Of a stretch of DNA of 5,026 nt, positions 1 through 5,026 are shown one piece after another; position 1 is the stretch's first letter, and each line of letters starts with the position of its first letter. This DNA comes from Marinovum sp. (GTDB lineage Bacteria; Pseudomonadota; Alphaproteobacteria; Rhodobacterales; Rhodobacteraceae). The notes below the pieces were generated by a model. The model was not told the DNA's origin, ran no database searches, and was given only the letters and a program-made list of their open reading frames with translations. The translations under genes were made by a program, and so were the position numbers. The stretch covers positions 66,818 through 71,843 of the forward strand of contig NYVC01000041.1 of NCBI GenBank assembly GCA_002684375.1. Reading direction: 5' to 3'.

Positions 1-614
1 GCCGCTATTTTCGTTTCAAGTTTCGACGCATCCTTACGCCGGGCAGAACCCACGGAGGCCGACTTAGGTCCTGCAGGCGCCGCAGCCTTTGGCACAGGTT
101 TTTGGGGCGGTGCTTTCACAGGCACCGCTGTTTTGGACACAGGCGCTTGCTGCCGCGTCTTCACAGGTTCCTGCCGCGACGCATGTACGGGTGCCTCTGC
201 AACTGGAGCCGGCTCTTTGCGCCGGGCCCGCACCAGTTCACGACGCTTTTTAGACCTTTGTTCTTGCGCCTGTTCGGCCTCAGGGGCCGGGCTAGTAGAG
301 GACATGTTTTGCACACCGCTCTTAGTCGGGTTAGGCGCGGCATCCATGTCGGCGTGCGCATCATCTTGGTGACCATCCGAACCTACGACAACATTTGATG
401 ACGGAGTATCACTAGCCGAGCCTGGGATAAACTGACTTTCACTGGGCACTCTCAAGGCCGGACCCAGCACCAATCTTTTTGCGCCACTTGGTTTTGAACT
501 CTGGGTTGAACTCTGTGGGCGCGCCATTGGGTTATCGCGCACTTCGTCGACGATAACGCGCCGGATTGACGCCAATACGTCTTTAGCGTCCTCGTTTGAA
601 GATGATCCAGACAT
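1..614 (-). CDS. PopZ-like / DUF2497 family protein, N-terminal part (runs off left edge)
   Basis: Open frame of 204 complete codons with no stop before the window edge; the C-terminus is missing. Residues 12-24 (DVLASIRRVIVDE) match the N-terminal helix of PopZ/DUF2497 proteins (Caulobacter PopZ has a similar ILASIRRII motif), and residues 47-56 (RLVLGPALRV) match a second motif I recall in Rhodobacterales members. In Caulobacter PopZ is a cytoplasmic polar scaffold that binds ParB and cell-cycle proteins through this helix and self-assembles through its C-terminal helices, which are outside this window. Residues 30-190 are low-complexity and probably disordered: Ser/Asp-rich first, then strongly basic (120-133, 9 of 14 residues Arg/Lys) and Pro/Ala/Lys/Val-rich (135-185). 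The last residues (KLETKIA) may begin a short coiled coil. Start: ATG at 614, because the conserved helix follows at once. An in-frame ATG at 656 is possible but would add 14 unmatched residues. An AGGAG lies 15 nt upstream, rather far. Family is likely; a role in polarity is inferred. Confidence 0.8.
   Translation of the reverse strand, partial: MSGSSSNEDAKDVLASIRRVIVDEVRDNPMARPQSSTQSSKPSGAKRLVLGPALRVPSESQFIPGSASDTPSSNVVVGSDGHQDDAHADMDAAPNPTKSGVQNMSSTSPAPEAEQAQEQRSKKRRELVRARRKEPAPVAEAPVHASRQEPVKTRQQAPVSKTAVPVKAPPQKPVPKAAAPAGPKSASVGSARRKDASKLETKIA
494..515 (-). repeat. Two 10-bp direct repeats, 12-bp period, in frame
   Basis: TTGAACTCTG (plus strand) occurs at 494-503 and again at 506-515. 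The 12-bp period equals four codons, so on the minus strand it encodes QSST followed by QSSK in the disordered linker of the PopZ-like protein (residues 34-41). It is a likely site of in-frame length variation between strains; there is no sign that it has a function of its own. Confidence 0.6.
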
Positions 615-683
615 GCCCTCACCCGTAAACTCCTGAACGCACTCTAACTCTTTCATTCCATTCGTACAATGTCTAGTTGGCGA

Positions 684-2102
684 CTATTTTTTTCCGAGTG
701 ACTTGAGCAGCCGATCCAGTTTTTTGCCCTGCTCGGAAACCGCGGGAGCATTTTCCTGAAGCGAAAAATACTCTTCTGGATCGTATTTTGGCACATCCAG
801 CCCCAAAAGATCAGCCGTCATGCGCCCCATAGACGACCGCAGCTTATAGCTGGCTATCTGCTGATCAGCCAAAGCCGAGACCTTGTTGTTTTCAGCATCC
901 AAGAGTTCTTGTTCCGCATTTAAGACATCCAGCGTCGTCCGCGCGCCCAAGGCCGCCTCTTCCCGCACTCCCAAAAACGCAACCCGCGCGGCGCGGATTT
1001 GGAGCTCGCTCGCCTCTTTTTCCGCGGTGGCAACCTGCAAGCGCGCATATGCTGTTGCCACATTTTGCTCAACGGCCAATGCAGCCAAGTTCAGGCCATA
1101 CCGTGCGGCATCCCGCCTCGCCGCGCTTTGGCGCACAAAAGCCGGGATTTGCCCACCTTGATAAATCGACCCGGTTGCCTGTAATTTTATCTCACCACTG
1201 CGCCCGTAGGCCCGCGAGGTTAGCGTTTCTGTCAATCCATAAGAACCCGACAGTTTCACGATTGGCTTTTTGGCTAATTGGGCTTGCTGCAAGGTCAGCT
1301 CTGCCACTGTGACACTATGCTGAAGTTCTTTTATATCAGGGTGTTGGCGTACGGCTATAGCCTTTGCAGCATCAAGGTTTTTCACGGGTTTCAAGACTTT
1401 GTCTGACCCATTCAGCGCTTTGGGCGCATGTCCGATTGCAGCGCGGTATTCTTCAACTGAGACCCGCAGCGTGCCCTCGGCCGCCGCCAGCGCACTGCGA
1501 GAGCCCGCCAGCCGTGCCTCGGCCAGAGCCACATCCGTTCGTGTCACCTCCCCAACGTCAAACCGGTCTTTTGCCGCGCGTAACTCTTCGGTAATCAAGC
1601 TGAGGTTGCTGCGCCGCAATGCCACTTTTTCGGTATCTCTGCGCACATTCGTGAACGCTTCAACCGCACGGATCAACACTTTTTGTTCCACCGATAACAG
1701 TTTCTGTCGGGTACCCAGAACCGCCTCTTTCTTAACCTGAACGGCCAGTTTTGACGCGCCAAAGTCATAGATTAACAGCTCAGCCACAAGCCCTGCTGAC
1801 GCGACAGTCGATGTGCTATCCGAAGACTGATATACGCCGTTTGATCCGATCCTACCGCTGGAAAGGCTTCTTTTTACCGAGCTTGACCATTGCAAAATTG
1901 GCCGTAATTTTGAAGCAGCTATCACCACATCTTCATCTGCCGCGCGTAACAAAGCCCTATTTTGCTGAATCAAGCCACTGTTAACATAGGCCGCAGCAAG
2001 CGCATCTGCCAATGTTTCCGCCCGCACTGGCAAAGTCAAAGCAGCGGCGACAGCCAGACCTATTATGCCTCTGAGAACAGCCCCAATATACGACTTACTC
2101 AT
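684..2102 (-). CDS. tolC: TolC family outer membrane efflux/secretion protein
   Basis: A 472-residue protein of normal TolC length. It should form a trimeric outer-membrane channel with a periplasmic alpha-helical tunnel, serving type I secretion and/or RND-type efflux. Residues 1-28 form a Sec signal peptide: basic start, hydrophobic core (IIGLAVAAALTLP), probable cleavage after VRA-28. The mature part shows the TolC internal duplication: LADALAAAY (31-39) begins repeat 1; GEVTRTDVALAEARL (184-198) matches GARTTLDVLNAEQEL (386-400) of repeat 2; IYDFG (111-115) and IYQGG (313-317) mark the two strand-to-helix turns. The tail (447-472) is polar and Lys-rich. Start: the ATG at 2102 has AGAGGG six nt upstream; a TTG at 2129 would put nine extra residues before the signal peptide and has no better ribosome site. 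It lies 50 nt after the PIMT-like gene and 69 nt before the PopZ-like gene, probably co-transcribed. No ABC transporter or membrane-fusion partner is in view, so the exported substrate is unknown. Confidence 0.93.
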   Translation of the reverse strand: MSKSYIGAVLRGIIGLAVAAALTLPVRAETLADALAAAYVNSGLIQQNRALLRAADEDVVIAASKLRPILQWSSSVKRSLSSGRIGSNGVYQSSDSTSTVASAGLVAELLIYDFGASKLAVQVKKEAVLGTRQKLLSVEQKVLIRAVEAFTNVRRDTEKVALRRSNLSLITEELRAAKDRFDVGEVTRTDVALAEARLAGSRSALAAAEGTLRVSVEEYRAAIGHAPKALNGSDKVLKPVKNLDAAKAIAVRQHPDIKELQHSVTVAELTLQQAQLAKKPIVKLSGSYGLTETLTSRAYGRSGEIKLQATGSIYQGGQIPAFVRQSAARRDAARYGLNLAALAVEQNVATAYARLQVATAEKEASELQIRAARVAFLGVREEAALGARTTLDVLNAEQELLDAENNKVSALADQQIASYKLRSSMGRMTADLLGLDVPKYDPEEYFSLQENAPAVSEQGKKLDRLLKSLGKK

Positions 2103-2114
2103 TCTCTTCCCTCT
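2103..2114 (-). promoter_or_regulatory. Ribosome binding site that fixes the tolC start
   Basis: On the minus strand AGAGGG (2114-2109) is followed by six nt and then ATG at 2102. This spacing favours 2102 over the upstream TTG at 2129 and gives a standard-length signal peptide. Confidence 0.65.
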
Positions 2115-2152
2115 TATCTTCTCAAACAAAACATTCTGCGAGACTTTCGTGT

Positions 2153-2806
2153 TCAGAATGCAAACACCGCAGTTTTCTCAAATCCCGGCAAAATCGGCGC
2201 GCCAGCGTTGAATGCGAATCTCCAATTCAAAAAAGTATTAATCTTATACCCGATACGGACTTCACCAAGAGCGCCATCCATAAAAATCGCCGCGATCCTG
2301 CCGCCATCTTTCAATTGCGAAAGCACTCCATCGGGGACCTGCTCGACCCCACCTTGCAGAATAATGACATCAAACGGCCCATGCTGTGCCGCCCCTGAAA
2401 CCAAGGCACCCGAATGTACCAAGACGCTGTCTTCACCTATTTCGTTCAACAAGCCCTCCGCCTCAGAGGCGAACTCACTTTCTTCCTCTAGTGCCACCAC
2501 AGCCTCAGCCATTCGCGCGATCACCGCAGACGAATATCCCAGCCCGGACCCAATATCGAGAACCAGTTCGTTCCGCTGAATATCAAGCGCATCCAGCATT
2601 TTCGCCAAAGTGCGCGGCTCAAGAACAACCCGACCAGCGGTCAGGTTGCAATTCTCACCAATATAGGCACTTTCTTTTACGGCGCGGGGCACGAACAGCT
2701 CTCGGGGCACCGATAGCATTGCGTCAATAATCGGAAATTTGGTTACATCTGACGGGCGCACCTGAGTATCAACCATAATCTTGCGGCGGGCGGAATAGTC
2801 ACTCAT
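2153..2806 (-). CDS. Protein-L-isoaspartate O-methyltransferase family protein (divergent)
   Basis: A 217-residue cytoplasmic SAM-dependent methyltransferase, about the length of bacterial Pcm. Residues 81-97 (LVLDIGSGLGYSSAVIA) are SAM motif I; VVALEEES (103-110) fits the acidic end of strand 2; GPFDVIILQGGVEQVP (143-158) fits motif II of PIMTs (PYD.I.....EIP), and LKDGGRIAAI (165-174) fits motif III. The N-terminus (MVDTQVRPSDVTKFPIIDAM, 11-30, then VPRELFVP 33-40) is typical of the alphaproteobacterial PIMT-like group. In classical PIMT the next segment carries a GxGQTISxP-type substrate/active-site loop; here it is LTAGRVVLEPRTLAKML (55-71), so true isoaspartyl repair activity is doubtful. 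Start: the ATG at 2806 fits the family N-terminus, though its ribosome site is weak (GCGAG about 10 nt upstream). It is the first gene of the putative PIMT-tolC-PopZ transcript. Family call is firm; the substrate is uncertain. Confidence 0.88.
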   Translation of the reverse strand: MSDYSARRKIMVDTQVRPSDVTKFPIIDAMLSVPRELFVPRAVKESAYIGENCNLTAGRVVLEPRTLAKMLDALDIQRNELVLDIGSGLGYSSAVIARMAEAVVALEEESEFASEAEGLLNEIGEDSVLVHSGALVSGAAQHGPFDVIILQGGVEQVPDGVLSQLKDGGRIAAIFMDGALGEVRIGYKINTFLNWRFAFNAGAPILPGFEKTAVFAF

Positions 2807-2957
2807 AATCTATACTCGCTTGCTAGGGCACGGCGACAACGTCAGCCGCTTAATTAAAACAGTGTCACACAGAGAAAGCAACAGCAACGGCGCAACAAAG
2901 AATCTCAATATGTTTATGCCATAATTCATGAGCGCCAAGTTAAATCTACTGTTTTCA
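2807..2957. other. Intergenic gap between the catabolic block and the PIMT-tolC block
   Basis: About 150 nt, AT-richer than its flanks, with no convincing coding frame. It holds one candidate promoter near 2853-2881. I looked for a stem-loop followed by a T run on the minus strand after the decarboxylase-family stop and found none convincing, so read-through from the right-hand block is possible. Confidence 0.6.
2853..2881 (-). promoter_or_regulatory. Candidate sigma70-type promoter for the PIMT-tolC-PopZ block
   Basis: Reading the minus strand, TTGCTT (2881-2876; three of six match TTGACA) is followed by a 17-nt spacer and TTTAAT (2858-2853; five of six match TATAAT). Transcription would start near 2846 and leave a leader of about 40 nt before the PIMT-like ATG at 2806. 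The spacing is ideal, but alphaproteobacterial promoters are loose and this is pattern-based only. Confidence 0.38.
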
Positions 2958-3341
2958 TCACGGCAACTCTAGAACTTTCTTGGCGGCGCGAAAACACTCA
3001 AGCGCCTGCGGCACGCCACAATAAATCCCAATCACATGAATAATAGCCCGGATTTCTTGCTCTGTCACACCATTGGTCACCGCTCCACGACAATGAATTT
3101 CCCATTCGTGCATCTTGCCCAAAGCGCCGAGCATCGACAAGTTCATCATTGACCGGGTTTTGGCGTCGATCACCTCATCGCCCCAACCAAAGCCCCAGCA
3201 CCAAGCGGTCATTGCCTCTTGAAACGGACGGGTGAAATCGTCTGCGGCCGCAAGGTTTTTTTCCACATACTCAGCACCCAGAGTGGCCTTGCGTTGTTCA
3301 AGCCCTTTCAGAAAAAGATCTTCGTTAAATAAATCAGCCAT
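2958..3341 (-). CDS. Carboxymuconolactone decarboxylase (CMD/PcaC-like) family protein
   Basis: A 127-residue protein, the usual length for single-domain PcaC relatives. The order of motifs follows PcaC: KGLEQRKATLG (12-22), DDF..PFQE (34-42), a Trp/Gly-rich stretch (WCWGFGWG, 47-54), KTRSMMNLSMLGALG (61-75), H83 with RGAVTNGVTEQEI (85-97), and IHVIGIYCGVPQALECF (101-117). No CxxC pair of the AhpD peroxidase type is present, so a thiol-peroxidase role is unlikely. PcaC itself decarboxylates 4-carboxymuconolactone in the beta-ketoadipate pathway, but no other pca gene is in view, so a related decarboxylase or isomerase-like role on another substrate is equally possible. Start: two ATG codons stand in tandem (3344 and 3341); the second is preferred because the AGAGGA (3351-3346) then sits four nt away rather than one. 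Its first base overlaps the aldehyde dehydrogenase stop, indicating translational coupling. Confidence 0.87.
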   Translation of the reverse strand: MADLFNEDLFLKGLEQRKATLGAEYVEKNLAAADDFTRPFQEAMTAWCWGFGWGDEVIDAKTRSMMNLSMLGALGKMHEWEIHCRGAVTNGVTEQEIRAIIHVIGIYCGVPQALECFRAAKKVLELP

Positions 3342-4798
3342 CATGTCCTCTTGAGTTTAATTGCGATATTTTTGGTTTGCACATAGTTCCACAGGGCTTC
3401 TCGCCCCTTCTCGCGACCATAGCCAGATTTGCCATAGCCGCCAAACGGCGTTTCGACACCGCCTGCAAACCATTCGTTGACAAAGACCTGCCCCGCACGA
3501 ATTTTGCGCGCCACCTGCGTGGCCCGATCAAGATCGCGGGTAAAGACACCACCGACAAGACCATAGTCGGTGCCATTGGCGATCTCAATCGCCTCAGCAT
3601 CCTCGCGGAAGCGCAATACTGATAACACAGGCCCAAACACTTCGGTCTGGGCAATCGTCATCTCGGGGGTCACCTCAGCCAGAACGGTCGGTTGCAAAAA
3701 TGCCCCGGGGATATTCATCGCGCGGCCACCAGTGACAAGCTTGGCGCCCTGTGACACCGCCTCTGAAACCAATCCGGCAGCGCGGTCGCGTTGTTTGACG
3801 CTGACCATCGGGCCCATGTTTGCGCCAAATGTCTGCCGATCCGCCCCAGGCCCCACCGACAATGATTCGGCAATTGACACCGCGCGCTGCACCAACTCAT
3901 CATGGCGGCTCTCATGCACTATAATCCGCGACATCGCCGAACAGACCTGTCCAGCATTGATGAAAATTCCCTTGCGAATATCTGTTTCCATTGCCACAAG
4001 ATCAGCATCACTGTGCACAATCGCAGCCGATTTTCCGCCCAGTTCCAGCACGCAGGGCACCACATTTTTTGCGGCGGCAGAGGCGATGGCGATCCCCGTG
4101 GCCACCGACCCGGTAAATACCACCTGATTGATATCGGGATGCGCCGACAGGGCTGCGCCCGCCTGGTGACCATATCCACATACTAAATTGACCGCCCCTT
4201 TAGGCAGACCAACAGCTTCAGCTGCATGGGCGAACCAGGCGTTGCTCAGCGGGGTCATCTCGGGTGGTTTGACCACCACCGTATTGCCGGTGGTCAGCGC
4301 CGCAGACAGCGAGCGCGCGGTCATCTCGACCGGAAAATTCCATGGTATAATCTGGGCCGAGACTCCGTAAGGTTCATCCGTCGTGAAATCAAAATACCCT
4401 GCCCCCAGTGGGATAGACCGGCCTTCAAGAGTTTCGGCCTGATTGCCGTAATATTCGAAATACCGCGCAGCCCCGGTCACCTCGATCCGCGCCTCCCAGA
4501 TCGGCTTGCCCTGTTCAAGGCTTAGCAGAGCCGCAATTTCCTCCAGGTGCTCCAAAAGATACCGACCCATCGCCTGTACAATGCGCCCGCGCTCGACTGG
4601 GCGCATATCGGTCAGCACACCCGTGGAATGCACCCGTTTGGCCGCTTGCACCGCAAGGTCCACATCTCTGGCATCAGCCAGCGCCTGTTCAGCAATTTTT
4701 TCCCCTGTGCCAGGATTGATCACGTCAATCCTTCCGGCCCCACCATCGACCCAAGCGCCATCGATATAGTTCTGCCAATACCCCTTTACTTCACGCAT
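3341..4798 (-). CDS. NAD-type aldehyde dehydrogenase family protein
   Basis: A 485-residue cytosolic enzyme of standard class length that should oxidise an aldehyde to the carboxylic acid with NAD(P)+. The catalytic set is complete: N154 in PWNFP, K177 and E180 in VVKPPE (a Glu here usually favours NAD+ over NADP+), FTGS at 228-231, the general base E252 in LELGGKS, the nucleophile C286 in GQVCS, E386 and F388 in EVFGP, and the C-terminal oligomerisation signature PFGGYGKSGYGRE (451-463). Start: ATG at 4798 has GAGGA four nt upstream and gives the usual short lead-in to YWQNYIDGAW; a GTG at 4840 would extend into a hairpin and has no family support. It lies 44 nt after the GFA-like stop and overlaps the CMD-family gene, so the three are probably one operon. 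The paired decarboxylase-family gene suggests a carbon-catabolic route, but the aldehyde cannot be named from this sequence. Confidence 0.95.
   Translation of the reverse strand: MREVKGYWQNYIDGAWVDGGAGRIDVINPGTGEKIAEQALADARDVDLAVQAAKRVHSTGVLTDMRPVERGRIVQAMGRYLLEHLEEIAALLSLEQGKPIWEARIEVTGAARYFEYYGNQAETLEGRSIPLGAGYFDFTTDEPYGVSAQIIPWNFPVEMTARSLSAALTTGNTVVVKPPEMTPLSNAWFAHAAEAVGLPKGAVNLVCGYGHQAGAALSAHPDINQVVFTGSVATGIAIASAAAKNVVPCVLELGGKSAAIVHSDADLVAMETDIRKGIFINAGQVCSAMSRIIVHESRHDELVQRAVSIAESLSVGPGADRQTFGANMGPMVSVKQRDRAAGLVSEAVSQGAKLVTGGRAMNIPGAFLQPTVLAEVTPEMTIAQTEVFGPVLSVLRFREDAEAIEIANGTDYGLVGGVFTRDLDRATQVARKIRAGQVFVNEWFAGGVETPFGGYGKSGYGREKGREALWNYVQTKNIAIKLKRT
3346..3352 (-). promoter_or_regulatory. 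Ribosome binding site inside the ALDH 3' end (coupling site)
   Basis: AAGAGGA on the minus strand is formed by the last Lys-Arg-Thr codons of the aldehyde dehydrogenase and precedes the overlapping stop/start (ATGATG with TGA in the middle, 3344-3339). The arrangement suggests terminating ribosomes re-initiate on the decarboxylase-family gene. Confidence 0.65.
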
Positions 4799-4807
4799 CT
4801 TATCCTC
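4799..4807 (-). promoter_or_regulatory. Ribosome binding site that fixes the aldehyde dehydrogenase start
   Basis: GAGGA (4807-4803 on the minus strand) lies four nt before ATG at 4798. This supports that start over the GTG at 4840, which lies within the hairpin region and would add 14 residues absent from typical family members. Confidence 0.65.
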
Positions 4808-4816
4808 ACATTCTGT

Positions 4817-4842
4817 CCGTTGGGGTTTCACCCCCCGCACGG
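4817..4842 (-). other. Small interrupted hairpin between GFA-like and ALDH genes
   Basis: On the minus strand CCGT (4842-4839) can pair with ACGG (4820-4817), and inside it GGGGT can pair with ACCCC around a GAA loop, with an asymmetric internal loop (GCGG against A). It begins at the base next to the GFA-like stop codon. No T run follows, so it is not a standard terminator; it could act as an RNA stability or processing element between cistrons, or be chance. Confidence 0.35.
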
Positions 4843-5026
4843 CTATTTAGGAAGCCCATCATGGAGTGTGATCCAATTTTGCCGCCCTGCATAGTGATAA
4901 TACGCTTGTGGCTCAAATTGTTCACGACAGTCTAAACTGACTGCATAAAGATCCGTTTTGTCACGTCGTTGCGCCCTGTCATAAAACAACGCCGCGCAGC
5001 AACGAAGATAAAAACCCCGTTTCACT
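4843..5026 (-). CDS. Probable GFA/CENP-V domain protein, C-terminal fragment (runs off right edge)
   Basis: The last 61 or so residues of a protein whose start lies beyond the window; the apparent GTG at 5025 is just an internal Val codon. The pattern fits the end of GFA (glutathione-dependent formaldehyde-activating enzyme-like) domains: an RGF..RC.AALFYD segment like RGFCxxCGxALF, then LYAVSLD, a Pro-Gln-(x)-Y/H stretch, and a closing W(I)TL.DGLPK like the family's W....DGLP ending. GFA domains bind zinc through cysteines; most family members are of unknown substrate, and many are not formaldehyde enzymes. Odd point: the usual CxxCG is YLRCC here (Tyr codon 5010-5008, Cys codons 5001-4996), so one zinc ligand is replaced and the following Gly is Cys. 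It precedes the aldehyde dehydrogenase by 44 nt on the same strand. The family call rests on short motifs only and could be wrong. Confidence 0.55.
   Translation of the reverse strand, partial: VKRGFYLRCCAALFYDRAQRRDKTDLYAVSLDCREQFEPQAYYHYAGRQNWITLHDGLPK

Noticed and set aside
102..398. Plus-strand open frames in the first 400 bases
   Set aside because: These Arg/Cys-rich frames are shadows of the minus-strand PopZ-like gene, whose frame is open throughout and carries conserved motifs.
685..692. T run on the plus strand at the tolC end, considered as a terminator
   Set aside because: The run is T-rich only on the plus strand, where no gene is transcribed; on the minus strand it encodes the final Lys codons of TolC and has no preceding stem-loop.
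2103..2129. TTG start for tolC at 2129
   Set aside because: It adds a charged nine-residue extension before the signal peptide; the ATG at 2102 has a better ribosome site and a normal secretion signal.
1962..2579. Plus-strand open frame of 205 codons across the tolC/PIMT junction
   Set aside because: It is antisense to two well-supported genes, low in complexity and without family features.
3570..4127. Plus-strand open frame of 185 codons
   Set aside because: It lies wholly inside the aldehyde dehydrogenase on the opposite strand, has no recognisable motif, and its Ser/Thr/Arg/Pro-rich product is typical of an antisense shadow.
4799..4840. GTG start for the aldehyde dehydrogenase at 4840
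   Set aside because: It would place 14 extra residues in the hairpin/intergenic region; the ATG at 4798 has GAGGA at the right distance and fits the family N-terminus.
1..5026. Mobile element, CRISPR, tRNA/rRNA, toxin-antitoxin or defence system
   Set aside because: I saw no transposase motifs, terminal inverted repeats, regularly spaced repeats, tRNA-like cloverleaf or small paired toxin/antitoxin genes; the window reads as core chromosomal and catabolic genes.

Overview
The window looks like an ordinary chromosomal stretch of a marine-type alphaproteobacterium, most likely Rhodobacterales (Roseobacter-like). The assignment rests on the gene set and wording of the proteins: a PIMT-like methyltransferase starting with a VDTQVRPSDVTKFPIIDAM-type N-terminus, followed by a TolC-family protein and then a PopZ/DUF2497-type protein. 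I recall this order from Rhodobacteraceae genomes. Base composition is moderate in GC. All real genes lie on the minus strand, so transcription runs from the right edge to the left edge.

Right block (about 5026 to 2958, minus strand): the C-terminal end of a probable GFA/CENP-V-domain protein, cut by the window edge; then, after 44 nt containing a small hairpin, an NAD-type aldehyde dehydrogenase with all catalytic residues; then, overlapping its stop codon, a small carboxymuconolactone-decarboxylase-family protein of the PcaC type. The last two are almost certainly translationally coupled. Together they look like a small catabolic operon for an aldehyde-producing pathway. The substrate cannot be read from the sequence.

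Middle gap (2807 to 2957): about 150 nt with no gene. It separates the catabolic block from the next one and carries a plausible sigma70-type promoter (TTGCTT-17-TTTAAT) for the left block. I saw no convincing terminator.

Left block (2806 to 1, minus strand): a divergent protein-L-isoaspartate O-methyltransferase homologue, a complete TolC-family outer-membrane efflux/secretion protein with signal peptide, and the first 204 codons of a PopZ-like protein that is still open at the left edge. The gaps are 50 and 69 nt with no terminator, so one transcript is likely. The PopZ-like gene runs off the window without a stop, so stop-to-stop ORF searches miss it; it is recognisable from its N-terminal helix and a second conserved RLVLGPALRV motif.

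No RNA gene, insertion sequence, prophage, CRISPR array or attachment site was seen. I found no clearly new system. The points most worth a second look are the PIMT-like enzyme that lacks the usual substrate loop, the basic linker in the PopZ-like protein, and the altered cysteine motif in the GFA-like fragment.
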